Shown here piece by piece: positions 37,101 to 44,960 of a stretch of DNA of 64,000 bases. The DNA comes from Acidobacteriota bacterium (GTDB lineage: Bacteria; Acidobacteriota; Thermoanaerobaculia; Gp7-AA8), in contig JAJPHC010000054.1 of assembly GCA_021325515.1 (NCBI GenBank), positions 1 to 64,000 of the forward strand, read 5' to 3'. A program made the position numbers and the translations under genes. The number at the start of each line of letters is the position of its first letter. Within the stretch, counting starts at the first letter, position 1. The notes beneath the pieces were generated by a model. It had not been told where the DNA came from. It searched no databases and worked only from the letters and a program-made list of their open reading frames with translations.

Positions 37101-37413
37101 CTGCCCAGATCGAGCCGTCCTCCGCTCCGTAAATGGACATCACGCTGTTGCGCCGCATCTCGGGGAGCTCGGCGCGCGTGAATCTCGTGAAGCCGCTTCC
37201 ATCGAAGCGCGCCAGACCGCCATACGTCGCGATCCAGATGTAGCCATCCTTCGAATGCACGATGCCGCGCACCACGCTGTTGGGAAGACCGTCGCTGATG
37301 CGCCAGGCGCGATGTGAGTACTGCGTGATCGCGCGCGAAGGATCGAGCGTCACTGCCGAAGAGGCAAATGATCCCAGCAGGAGGAGGACCGCGACCCACG
37401 GGCGACGGCGCAT
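34192..37413 (-). CDS. Two-component sensor histidine kinase with extracytoplasmic propeller
   Basis: 1073 residues. Signal-like N-terminus, then about fourteen Reg_prop-type blades (repeated DGxxWIGT and GLxRYxxG motifs) forming two beta-propellers (about 30-660), and a Y_Y_Y domain (about 675-745, YSYRLDGFD, LPPGEYTFRV). One membrane segment (about 758-778, PLMILLAVTLLAAMHLW) and a coiled-coil linker lead to HisKA with phospho-acceptor H837 in KMSHELRTP. The C-terminal HATPase has NLMSNAVKFSPEG, DRGMGI and GTGLGLALV. No receiver or DNA-binding domain is fused, so a separate response regulator is expected but not seen nearby. The ligand is unknown; polysaccharide-derived signals are common for this architecture. 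Confidence 0.93.
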   Translation of the reverse strand: MRRRPWVAVLLLLGSFASSAVTLDPSRAITQYSHRAWRISDGLPNSVVRGIVHSKDGYIWIATYGGLARFDGSGFTRFTRAELPEMRRNSVMSIYGAEDGSIWAGMNGSGLVQVKDDKATAYTSANGLPNDVVMAIEPEPDGSLWIGTLAGVCRFDHGRIVPAAFSLPSRSILTLFRQSDGTLWIGTNGAGLAAVKGDRVELFDANMVGSSAVYRVIDAGNGTIYAGTGAGLVSIRGEAGHRVIAPVAAIPVDEVTALLQQNDVTWVGTYSNGLYRLHGSRVDHYARLDGLLNNSVRSIAVDREGSLWVGTNGGVEQFTPGVFATIGVPEGVGDAYVRSVLEDHAGVVWLGTAHGLTRIEHGRVSTLTSADGLMNDYIFSLAEGPPGILWIGTPTGLDRYDGRTFTHYSSREQLGSNAARTLLVARDGLLWIGTDHGIATFDGKTFNHPRVNATWVEAYVQPMVQANDGTIWIGSDGQGLVSYRDGRFRLYGPADGIHETHIFALVADPDGTLWIGTDGSGLLRYRNGAFTSYFSAIPYDKVIQILDDGMGRLWLGTDRGILMLPRSDLEAFADGRKRSLHPLVFGSGDGLRSPQCNGSAQPLAIKSQDGRLWFATVDGVATIDSRIPLPVPAPPLRVVIDSVTIDGVQTRTPRTITVPPGAKQLEIHYAALTYVSPEQVEYSYRLDGFDDATVAAGSRRVAYYTHLPPGEYTFRVTAEERGAPRPESAQIDVVMEPRLWQHRWFPPLMILLAVTLLAAMHLWRITTVRRREEELVAIVAERTRAILAEKENTERALAAAEDARAEAERHEKTAEQALAAAESANRAKSVFLAKMSHELRTPLNAIIGFSEVLQTNAESLTERQKLFLRNINSSGEHLLNLINDILDLAKIEAGKMQLDVQQVPVMESLQSVERIMRGIALPRRIRLTIDIAPDIGAIEADAVKFKQIVYNLMSNAVKFSPEGSDVKMIARRLSAPESPLGVESLQVAVIDRGMGIAPENQEVIFDEFQQVERARHIAAGTGLGLALVKSFVQLHHGQIKLESALGAGSTFTFTLPYRVADVPAETMSAEGVA

Positions 37414-37441
37414 CGGCTTTCTCTCGGCTCGAGAAATGAGT

Positions 37442-38998
37442 TTACATCGCGAGCACTTCGTCCGCCGCCCGAACTCCGTGCCACAGCGACTCTTCGAAGA
37501 GCGCGATGCCGCTCAGGTCGCAATTCGCGAAATAGATATTGCGGAATGGCTTCACTGCCTCGCGCCGCGCTGCACTCGTGATGAAGCCTGGATGCGGGCG
37601 GATCATCGCATGGCCCCAGCGCATGACGTCGAGCCGCTCGGTCAGCGCGCGGATCTCGCCATGTGCGCGCGAGAGATCGCTGAGGACGACCTCCGCCCAC
37701 TGCTCGCGATTCGCGGAGAGCAGCCGCTCGCGCGCGACACGCGGATCGCGATCGCAGAACGCGTAGTAGTACGTGAAGACCGTCGGCCCATAGTCGATGT
37801 CGCTCTGATGCGTCGCGACGACGTAGCCGAGCGCGGGACTCTCGTACAGCACGTTGTCCCAGGCCAGCGGAAAGCCACTCGTCCGCGGCCGGTCCTTCAA
37901 CGTGAGATTCGCCACGAGCCATGATCCGTACGTGAAATCGCTCACATCGCGATCGAAGCCGCGAATCACATGCGGCGCGATGAACTGCTGCGCCGCGAAG
38001 ATCACCTGCTTCGCATGAATGCCGCGCAGATGGCGGCCGTCGCGCGACATCGCGACGACATCGACGCCGCTCTCGTTCGGGATCAGAGACGTGACGAGCC
38101 AGCCGGTCTCGATCTTCGCGCTGCGCGCCAGGTGTGCCACGAGCCTTCCATTGCCTTCCGGGAAGGTGATCATCGGCTCGCTGCGCTTCCCCGGCGTCTC
38201 GATGCGCGATGCGAAGTAGAAGATGCCGGCCCACGCGCTCGTATCTCCGAGCAGCGCGCCGTAATCGTCGCGGCAGGCGTATTCGACATACCAGCGGAGC
38301 CGCGGCGAATGCCACCCTTTCGCATCGAGCCACTCCCCCATCGACATCCGGTCGAGCGCCAGCACCTCGGCATCATCCGACGCGAGCGCCGTTGGAATCG
38401 TGAAGGCCCGCCGTCCTTTTCCATCGCGCCACGCCGACCAGCGCGCCATCTCCTGCTCGAACGCGTGGAATTGCCGGAGGTCTTCGTTCGTCGCACCGGC
38501 CGCGAGATAGAGACCTTCGTACCAGCGGCCGCGATAGAAGAGCCGCTCCTGCGGATCGCGCACGAGATACTCCTCCCCCACTTCGCCGCTGCTGTCGATG
38601 ATCGACATTTCGCGAAGTAGTTCGATGAGGAGCTGATCGTCGGCCAGCGGCGCGACGACGTAGTGCGCACCCCAGGGATACTTGCTGACCTGCGTCGCGC
38701 CGGAGCGCGCCGTGCCGCCTGCAACCTCTTCGAGCTCGAGCACGAGCGCATCGCGATCGCGCTTCGCGAAGCGCCACGCCGCGGCGAGACCGGCAACACC
38801 GGCGCCGACGATCACGCGATCGATCGAGATCCAGTCGCGCGGCAGCTCGCGGATCGGAGATCGCAACCGGTGCCCGACCTGATCGGAAGCGCCGGCGAGT
38901 TCGCCGGGCGGCAGTTCGATGCGCGGGTCACGCCGGCAGGCGATCGCCGCGAACGGCATTCCGAGAAACGCAGCGAGAAGCTCGCGGCGGGAGAGCAT
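37442..38998 (-). CDS. FAD-dependent amine oxidase-like oxidoreductase, exported
   Basis: About 518 residues from the ATG at 38998. The N-terminus MLSRRELLAAFLGMPFAAIAC looks like a twin-arginine signal ending in a lipobox Cys. The FAD-binding Rossmann motif IVGAGVAGLAAAWRFAKRD follows, with ELEEVAGGTARSG as the second half of the dinucleotide fold. The C-terminal NIYFANCDLSGIALFEESLWHGVRAADEV is the FAD-clamp typical of flavin amine oxidases and phytoene-desaturase-like enzymes. The substrate cannot be assigned. Divergent from the gene at 39049. Confidence 0.82.
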   Translation of the reverse strand: MLSRRELLAAFLGMPFAAIACRRDPRIELPPGELAGASDQVGHRLRSPIRELPRDWISIDRVIVGAGVAGLAAAWRFAKRDRDALVLELEEVAGGTARSGATQVSKYPWGAHYVVAPLADDQLLIELLREMSIIDSSGEVGEEYLVRDPQERLFYRGRWYEGLYLAAGATNEDLRQFHAFEQEMARWSAWRDGKGRRAFTIPTALASDDAEVLALDRMSMGEWLDAKGWHSPRLRWYVEYACRDDYGALLGDTSAWAGIFYFASRIETPGKRSEPMITFPEGNGRLVAHLARSAKIETGWLVTSLIPNESGVDVVAMSRDGRHLRGIHAKQVIFAAQQFIAPHVIRGFDRDVSDFTYGSWLVANLTLKDRPRTSGFPLAWDNVLYESPALGYVVATHQSDIDYGPTVFTYYYAFCDRDPRVARERLLSANREQWAEVVLSDLSRAHGEIRALTERLDVMRWGHAMIRPHPGFITSAARREAVKPFRNIYFANCDLSGIALFEESLWHGVRAADEVLAM

Positions 38999-39048
38999 CG
39001 CGCGAGATGATCGCACGCCGGAGCGCGGGCGCGCGCTATCCTTCACTC

Positions 39049-39813
39049 ATGCGCGACTACGTCGCCGCTCACACCGTACAGATCGCCCTCGCCATCCTCG
39101 CGGCCGGACTGCTCTTCGCCATCCTCGGCATCATCTCCGCGCTTCGCGCTTCGGCGAAGCGAACGAAGAACCTGCGCGAGTGGGCCTTTCGCAACGGATT
39201 CGAATACATCGCAGGCCCGCTGCCCGCGAGCCAGCTTGCGCCGATTCCATTCTTTCAGTTGTCCGAAACGACGTCGGGCGCGGATGCCGTCAACATCGTG
39301 CGCGGCTCGCGCGGCGTGTACATCACGCTCTTCGATCTCGAACACACGAGCCGCCAGCGCGACAGCACCAACCGACTCGTCACATCATCCGAGACGACCA
39401 CCTGCGCGCTGTTCCAGTTTCCGCGCAAGCTGCCTCGCTTCGAGTTCACGGCGATCGGCGCTGCGGAGCCGGGGTCGATCCAGGGAAAGCTGATCGGCGC
39501 CGTCGTGAACATGGCGATGGTGGCCGGCACACACAAGGGGACATTGGTTCCGATCGAAGACCGCCCGGGCTTTCTCCTCCTGGCCTTCGATGAACCGGAG
39601 CGCGTACGGGAGATCTTTTCCTCGCCGCACTTCTTCGACGACAAGCGCGGCTTCACCGTGCGCGCGCATGACTCGTGGCTGCTCGTCTCCTGCGATCCGA
39701 CGCTTTACGGACAAGGATGGGAGCAATCAAAGCTCGTGGCCGTGAAGAACTACGACGACTACATCGCGGTGGCGGAACGCATCTACGACCACTTCCGCCA
39801 CTCGTCCTCGTAG
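39049..39813 (+). CDS. Hypothetical protein with one N-terminal membrane helix
   Basis: 254 residues from the ATG at 39049. A membrane segment (about 8-31, VQIALAILAAGLLFAILGIISAL) is followed by a cytoplasmic alpha/beta domain with AFRNGFEYIAGPLP and CALFQFPRKLPRFEF. No family recognised with confidence. TATCCT lies 6 bases before the ATG and no Shine-Dalgarno is seen, so a leaderless transcript is possible. Its 3' end overlaps the convergent aminopropyltransferase gene by 31 bases. Confidence 0.7.
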   Translation: MRDYVAAHTVQIALAILAAGLLFAILGIISALRASAKRTKNLREWAFRNGFEYIAGPLPASQLAPIPFFQLSETTSGADAVNIVRGSRGVYITLFDLEHTSRQRDSTNRLVTSSETTTCALFQFPRKLPRFEFTAIGAAEPGSIQGKLIGAVVNMAMVAGTHKGTLVPIEDRPGFLLLAFDEPERVREIFSSPHFFDDKRGFTVRAHDSWLLVSCDPTLYGQGWEQSKLVAVKNYDDYIAVAERIYDHFRHSSS

Positions 39814-41288
39814 TAGCGGACGAGCACCTGATTGTCGAGGCGATTGATCTCGACCGGCAACGGCGCGGCATCGAGCGGCATCACGAACATCGACGCGAGC
39901 GTGCCTTCGTCGAGGAACCGGAGCCCGGTGATCACGACACGCTTCGGAGGCTCGAACGGCTGCAGACGCGCGAGCGCAAATCCCCACACGCCGAAGGAGG
40001 GCACGGTCGTCTGATAAGGACGCACGTGAAAGCCGGCGGCCTCGATCGTCCGGATGATGCACCAGTACGAGCGGCGAGCGAAGATCGGCGACGTGCACTG
40101 GATGCTCACCGCAGCATTCGGAGTGAGATGCGCACGCAGCAGACGGTAGAAGCGCGTCGTGAAGAGCTTGCCGAGCGCGAAGTTGTTCGGATCGGGGAAG
40201 TCGACGATCGCCGCGTCGTACCGCGTCGGATTGCGATCGAGCCAGATCATCGCGTCCTCGTTCACGACATGCACGCGCGGATCGGAGAACGAATGCTGAT
40301 TGAGCTCGGCCAGCGCGGGAAACGCCTTCGACAGCGACGTCATCTTCCGGTCGAGATCGACGAGCGTCACGTCCTTCACGCTCGGATACTTCAGCACTTC
40401 GCGCATCGCGAGGCCGTCGCCGCCGCCGAGGATGAGGACGTGCGCAGGAGCGCTGACGGAGGCGAGAGCCGGATGCACGAGCGCCTCGTGATAGCGGTAC
40501 TCATCGGCCGACGCGAACTGCAGATTCCCATTCAGAAAGAGATGGAAGCCGGACTTGCCGCGCGTGACCACGATGCGCTGATACGGAGAGCTGGTCGCGT
40601 AGACGATCTCGTCGGCGAAGAGCTCATCTTCGGCGAGCGACGTCAGAGTCTTCGCCTGCAGGAAGGCGATGACGAGCAGCACCATCACGATGATCGCGCG
40701 GATGCGCAGCGCCATCAGCCTGCGATGGATCAGCGGCGCGAGCAGCCACGTTCCATAGAGCCCCACGCAGCCGTTGAGGAAGCCAAAGAGGATCGAGGTT
40801 CGCACCAGGCCGATGCGCGGCACGAGAAACAGCGGGAACAGCACAGCCGCGAAGAGCGAGCCGAGGTAGTCGAAACTCAGCACGCGCGAGACGAGCTCTT
40901 TGAAATCGAGATGCTCTTTCAGGATGCGCATCAGGATCGGCAGCTCGAGTCCGACCAGCACACCGATCACGAAGACGACGAGAAAGAGAAAGAGCTGAAA
41001 CCACTGCAGCCGCGCGAACCCGAAGAAGAGCAGCGGCGCCGACAGCCCGCCGATCAGCGCCACCGCGATCTCGACTTCGACGAATCGCGCAGCGAGATCG
41101 CGATCGAGAAACCGCGACAGCCACGCACCGACGCCAAGCGCCGACAGGTAGAGGCCGATGATCAGCGAGAACTGCGTGACCGAATCGCCGATCACATAGC
41201 TGGCAACCGTCCCGGCAAGCAGCTCGTAAACGAGTCCGCACGCCGCGATGACGAGTACGTTGAGAAAGAGGATTGGCGTGCGGTTCAT
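39783..41288 (-). CDS. Membrane-bound spermidine synthase-like aminopropyltransferase
   Basis: 501 residues from the ATG at 41288. The N-terminal half has about seven membrane segments (starting NRTPILFLNVLVIAACGLVYELLAG as residues 2-26). The C-terminal half is a spermidine synthase fold with the SAM-binding GGGDGLAMREVLKY, VTLVDLD and YDAAIVDFPDP (canonical YDVIIVDxxDP). By family it would transfer aminopropyl groups from decarboxylated SAM to a polyamine or other amine at the membrane. The speD gene in the same operon supplies that donor. An octamer-repeat hairpin separates it from the DUF350 gene. Confidence 0.88.
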   Translation of the reverse strand: MNRTPILFLNVLVIAACGLVYELLAGTVASYVIGDSVTQFSLIIGLYLSALGVGAWLSRFLDRDLAARFVEVEIAVALIGGLSAPLLFFGFARLQWFQLFLFLVVFVIGVLVGLELPILMRILKEHLDFKELVSRVLSFDYLGSLFAAVLFPLFLVPRIGLVRTSILFGFLNGCVGLYGTWLLAPLIHRRLMALRIRAIIVMVLLVIAFLQAKTLTSLAEDELFADEIVYATSSPYQRIVVTRGKSGFHLFLNGNLQFASADEYRYHEALVHPALASVSAPAHVLILGGGDGLAMREVLKYPSVKDVTLVDLDRKMTSLSKAFPALAELNQHSFSDPRVHVVNEDAMIWLDRNPTRYDAAIVDFPDPNNFALGKLFTTRFYRLLRAHLTPNAAVSIQCTSPIFARRSYWCIIRTIEAAGFHVRPYQTTVPSFGVWGFALARLQPFEPPKRVVITGLRFLDEGTLASMFVMPLDAAPLPVEINRLDNQVLVRYYEDEWRKWS

Positions 41289-41296
41289 TGAATTTG

Positions 41297-41385
41297 GGTC
41301 ACGCGGATACGCGGGCTCGCGGGCTCGCGGTGGAAGACGGCATAACGCCCACCGCACGCCCGCGAGCCCGCGCACCCGCGCGACC
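41297..41385. repeat. Octamer-repeat hairpin (GCGGGCTC family), copy B2
   Basis: Arms 41297-41333 and 41349-41385 (37 bases each, about 5 mismatches) around a 15-base loop. Built on successive GCGGGCTC octamers and ending in GCGGTGG, as in B1 at 30718. It lies inside an apparent operon, between the DUF350 stop codon and the aminopropyltransferase start. Confidence 0.85.
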
Positions 41386-41390
41386 AGGCC

Positions 41391-41606
41391 TCACCCATGA
41401 ATCGTCGACGCGATGATGATCGCCAGCCCCAGCATCACCGCGCCGATGAGGATCGCCAGCGAGGTGTTCTGGTCTTCCTCGATCTCCTTGCGGATCGAGA
41501 ACGGCGTCACCTGCACGATGATCCAGAATGCGATCCCGAAGGTGACGAGGCCGAAGACCGTGTAGGCAACAGTGACCAGGAACGTGTGCAGGGCTGCTTG
41601 CATCAT
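41391..41606 (-). CDS. DUF350 membrane protein
   Basis: 71 residues from the ATG at 41606 with GGAGGG upstream. Two membrane segments (about 4-27 and 48-69) flank the hydrophilic SIRKEIEEDQNTSLAILIGA stretch; this TP...EI...N.A.AI..G pattern is the DUF350 signature (YjfL-like). Function unknown. DUF350 genes are repeatedly found with DUF4178 and aminopropyltransferase genes. The start overlaps the 58-residue upstream gene by 4 bases (ATGA). Confidence 0.85.
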   Translation of the reverse strand: MMQAALHTFLVTVAYTVFGLVTFGIAFWIIVQVTPFSIRKEIEEDQNTSLAILIGAVMLGLAIIIASTIHG

Positions 41607-41779
41607 TTCCCTCCGTGAAAACCGCTGTACCAGAATGACCGGTAGCCGCTGTGGCCCGCCGATCTCAAGCCTTGTGGCTGGAATGTGCGATGGGAACGTC
41701 CCAGCTCGAGCCCGCGCCAGTCCACGTACGCATAGCCGAGGAGAAGGACCGCTCCGAAAAGCGTGTAGAGACTCTTCAT
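41603..41779 (-). CDS. Small membrane protein (58 aa) in the polyamine operon
   Basis: ATG at 41779, TGA at 41605-41603. The N-terminus MKSLYTLFGAVLLLGYAYVD is a membrane segment. The tail is rich in Gly, Ser, His and aromatic residues (HSGYRSFWYSGFHGGK). Its stop codon overlaps the DUF350 start (ATGA), and it begins 15 bases after the DUF4178 stop, so it is tightly embedded in the operon. The codon fit and overlaps support a real gene. No family recognised. Confidence 0.72.
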   Translation of the reverse strand: MKSLYTLFGAVLLLGYAYVDWRGLELGRSHRTFQPQGLRSAGHSGYRSFWYSGFHGGK

Positions 41780-41794
41780 GCTGCACCACCCGCG

Positions 41795-43759
41795 TTACTC
41801 GTCGTCATCGCCGCTCTCCTTCTCCGTCCCGACGGCACTGTACTGCGACTCGTTCCACCGGCTCCCCTCGAATGACGCGCGCTTCATCCCGGCCCACAGC
41901 GCGGGAATCGTCAGCAGCACGAAGACGAGGAAGAAGTGCGACCAGCGGAACACGCCCTCGCGCACGACGATGTGCACCGGCGCGGGCGTGCTCTTCTCGT
42001 CCCACTGCCCTTCGAGCCGCATCTGATACGTCCCGGCCGGCATCGCCGAGAGGAAGACGCGCTGCGACCTGCTCCCCTCGCTCCAGTGCTCGCCATCGTC
42101 ATAGCCTTCGTAGTATTCGATCGGCAGATCGAACGGCTCGAGCAATCCGCTCTTCTCGTCGCCGATGTCGCCGGCGACGTAGATCCAGTTGTTGTGCACG
42201 TCGGCGTAGCCTTCGACCTCGAGATTGCGATTGCCGCTCAGTGTGAAGGGCTTCGTAAAAATCACGCGGGATGATTCCGGCTTTCCCTGAAGCGCGGTAT
42301 CCGTCTGCGTCTGCGTGGCGTCGCCCCATTCCGTGCTCGTTGCGGGTGGGGCGGAAAAGTCGATGCTCTCGTTCAGCACTTCGCGCCGCGAGCGCGTCAC
42401 GGCGAGAAACATCGCCACGACGATGAGCGCCATCATGAAGAACGCCCACTGCTTCGCCGGATTGCCGCCGGTGTAGGGCTGCATCATGCCGACGGTCGTC
42501 GGCCGCTGTAGTCCTTTCAGTCCGAAGACTTTTTCGACTTCATCGACCTGCATGTAGCGGCCGTGCGAGTAGTTGATCTCGCTGTCGCCACTGATCTCCT
42601 TCGACAGTCCGAAAGGCGGTGAGGTGTAGTCGACGGCGCGCACCTTCTCTCCGCGCTCGACGCGCCAGTAGAACTCGCCCAGCACGAACTCGACGCGCGC
42701 GTCCGCGTTGCCGAAGATGCGATACGTGCGCCCCTCGTGCGACATCGTGCGCGGCGCGCCGCGCGGATCGCTGTCGACCACGTCGCCCGCGTTGACCGGC
42801 GTGACGAAGCTCCAGTGATGATCGCTTTCGACGAGCCACCGGTAGCCGACTTTCGGATTGAAGAGCAGATACTCGGTCCAGTAGTACCGCTGGTCCGTCT
42901 TCACGCTGCGCTGCATGAAGCCGGCGACCATGTATTCGACGTTGTCGATGATCCCCTTCGACGCGAGCGGCACCTTCGGCTGCGGACCCTTCTGCCGCAG
43001 CGCTTCGAGATAGCGAAGATTTCCTTCCTCGATGTCGTGAACGCCGCCGCAGTTGGGACAGATGATGCGCTGCGCCTGATCGGGTGCGACCAGGTTCAGC
43101 GGGCCGCCGCAATTCGAGCAGGTGAGACGCTCGCCTTTGATGCGCTTGCCGGGCGCCGCCATCTCGCCCGCGAGGCCGAGCTCTTTCAGATTCGTCTCGC
43201 GTCCGGCAAAGAACAGCGGCTCGTCTTCGCTGTAGTCGATCGTCGCGAACTTGCCGTGCGGCCCGGAGAGATCCGCATAGTCGTACGTGCTTCCCGGCTC
43301 GACGCGCCACGGAATCTCGCCCTCTCCCGAGATCAACGTCGCCGTTCCCACCTCGGAGACCACGAGATCGCCGATGCGTCCGCCGATCTGAATGACATCG
43401 AACGGCGGAAGGCCTGTGGTCTTCGTCGTGAAGGTCACGTAGAACTTGCCCGCGGCCTCCGCGAGCCAGCCCCAGCGCCCATCGTCGAATGCGGCGTACC
43501 ACTCGTCCCACACACCGCCGGCCTGATGGCGCATCTGCGTGCGGCCGGTGATGCGGAAGCCGACATTCTGATAGCGGCCCGCGAGATCGCGGCGCAGCGG
43601 CGAGCCCGTGTCGATGATCGCGGCGACTTTGCCGAGGTCTTCGACATTGCGGTCGCTGCGGGCGACGACGGTGCGGCAGTAGTCGCAGATCGTGACGATC
43701 GATCCGCCGATCTTGAACTCGACCGGCGCGCCGCAGGACGGACAGTTGACTATGGCCAC
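41795..43759 (-). CDS. DUF4178 protein with two zinc ribbons and two membrane segments
   Basis: 654 residues. Zinc ribbon 1 uses C6, C9, C25 and C28; zinc ribbon 2 uses C214, C217, C234 and C237. Two DUF4178 beta-rich domains follow the ribbons (about 60-200 and 265-410), both containing the WxE...F/W...W strands (WDEWYAAFDDGRWGWLAEA; YYWTEYLLFNPKVGYRWLVE). Membrane segments are near 446-462 and 610-630. Biochemical role unknown. It overlaps speD by 10 bases and is followed by the 58-aa, DUF350 and aminopropyltransferase genes, an association seen in other bacteria. Confidence 0.9.
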   Translation of the reverse strand: MAIVNCPSCGAPVEFKIGGSIVTICDYCRTVVARSDRNVEDLGKVAAIIDTGSPLRRDLAGRYQNVGFRITGRTQMRHQAGGVWDEWYAAFDDGRWGWLAEAAGKFYVTFTTKTTGLPPFDVIQIGGRIGDLVVSEVGTATLISGEGEIPWRVEPGSTYDYADLSGPHGKFATIDYSEDEPLFFAGRETNLKELGLAGEMAAPGKRIKGERLTCSNCGGPLNLVAPDQAQRIICPNCGGVHDIEEGNLRYLEALRQKGPQPKVPLASKGIIDNVEYMVAGFMQRSVKTDQRYYWTEYLLFNPKVGYRWLVESDHHWSFVTPVNAGDVVDSDPRGAPRTMSHEGRTYRIFGNADARVEFVLGEFYWRVERGEKVRAVDYTSPPFGLSKEISGDSEINYSHGRYMQVDEVEKVFGLKGLQRPTTVGMMQPYTGGNPAKQWAFFMMALIVVAMFLAVTRSRREVLNESIDFSAPPATSTEWGDATQTQTDTALQGKPESSRVIFTKPFTLSGNRNLEVEGYADVHNNWIYVAGDIGDEKSGLLEPFDLPIEYYEGYDDGEHWSEGSRSQRVFLSAMPAGTYQMRLEGQWDEKSTPAPVHIVVREGVFRWSHFFLVFVLLTIPALWAGMKRASFEGSRWNESQYSAVGTEKESGDDDE

Positions 43760-44121
43760 GCTGCCAGCTCTCGCAATGCCGCCGCACGTGTGATCGTGCG
43801 GACATCGACCTGCGTCGCGCCGAGCAGCGAGGCGAGACGCTCATTCCACGGCCACTCGGGCCGCGGCCGGCAACAGTACAGATTCAGCGTGATGACGCCG
43901 TGCTCGGGATAGGTGTGACACGCAAGATGCGACTCGGAGAGGATCACGAATCCGGTGATGCCGCCCGGCGAGGGAAAGACGTGGAACCGAGGCTCTTCGA
44001 CCGGATGAAGATCGAGATCGCGAATCAGTTCGGCAAAGAGCCGGCGCAACGTGGAGGCATCCGCCAGAAGCCGCGGATCACAGCCCGCTGCATCGACCAG
44101 CCACTCCGCGCCGATGTCCAT
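43750..44121 (-). CDS. speD: S-adenosylmethionine decarboxylase proenzyme
   Basis: 123 residues, the short bacterial type. The self-cleavage site is ESH (E63-S64), in GFVILSESHLACHTYPEHG, where S64 would become the pyruvoyl cofactor. H69 and C83/C84 (LYCC) match the catalytic His and Cys of the family. The product, decarboxylated SAM, is the aminopropyl donor for the membrane aminopropyltransferase at the end of the operon. It starts 17 bases after the aldo/keto reductase. Confidence 0.92.
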   Translation of the reverse strand: MDIGAEWLVDAAGCDPRLLADASTLRRLFAELIRDLDLHPVEEPRFHVFPSPGGITGFVILSESHLACHTYPEHGVITLNLYCCRPRPEWPWNERLASLLGATQVDVRTITRAAALRELAAWP

Positions 44122-44138
44122 CGCGGGAAATTGTAATC

Positions 44139-44960
44139 TCAGAGTTGCGCGAACTCCTCATCGCTCAACTCGATCGTTGCAGCCTTCATGTTCTCTTCGA
44201 GGTGCTTCACGCGCGAGGTTCCCGGAATCGGCAGCATCACCGGCGAGCGCTTCAGCAGCCACGCGAGCGCGATCTGCGACGGCGTCGCGTCATGCTTCTT
44301 CGCGATTCTCGACAGCGCGCCCCCTTCCTTCGCCAGCTTCCCCGTCTGCAGCGGATACCAGGGGATGAAGCCGATCTTCTCCCGCTCGCAATACTCGAGC
44401 ACCGGCTCCCACTCGCGGTCAGCGAGGTTGTAGCGGTTCTGCACGGTGGCGACGGGAAAATAGTTGCGGGCCCGCTCGATCTGCTCGACGGTCACTTCCG
44501 ACAATCCGATGTGCCGGACCTTCCCTTCGCGCTGAAACTCGCGCACCGCCTCGAACTGCTCTTTCTCCGGCACCTTGTCATCGATGCGGTGCAGTTGCCA
44601 GAGATCGATGCGATCAACCTTGAGCCGCTTCAGACTTCCATGGAGCTCTTCGCGCAAACGCTCGGGGCGGCCGTTCGTCTCCCATCGTCCTGGTCCCGAG
44701 CGATCGAATCCACCTTTCGTCGCAATCACCAGCTCATCCGGATACGGGTGCAACGCTTCGGCGATCAGCTCTTCGCTGACGTGAGGTCCGTAGGATTCCG
44801 CGGTGTCGATGAGATTGACGCCGAGCTCGATCGCGCGCCGCAACACGGCAATCGCTTCGTCGTGATCACGCGGCGGACCCCACACGCCGTCGCCCGTGAT
44901 GCGCATTGCGCCGAAGCCGAGCCGGCTGACCGGAAGATCGCCGCCGATGGAGAACGTCAT
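44139..44960 (-). CDS. Aldo/keto reductase
   Basis: 273 residues. (beta/alpha)8 barrel with the catalytic Asp and Tyr in [16 protein letters not shown], Lys in VIATKGGFD and His in [13 protein letters not shown]-binding segment [16 protein letters not shown] at the C-terminus. It reduces an unknown aldehyde or ketone. The ATG immediately follows the upstream stop codon (TAAATG), so it is co-transcribed with the LeuB-like gene. Confidence 0.92.
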   Translation of the reverse strand: MTFSIGGDLPVSRLGFGAMRITGDGVWGPPRDHDEAIAVLRRAIELGVNLIDTAESYGPHVSEELIAEALHPYPDELVIATKGGFDRSGPGRWETNGRPERLREELHGSLKRLKVDRIDLWQLHRIDDKVPEKEQFEAVREFQREGKVRHIGLSEVTVEQIERARNYFPVATVQNRYNLADREWEPVLEYCEREKIGFIPWYPLQTGKLAKEGGALSRIAKKHDATPSQIALAWLLKRSPVMLPIPGTSRVKHLEENMKAATIELSDEEFAQL

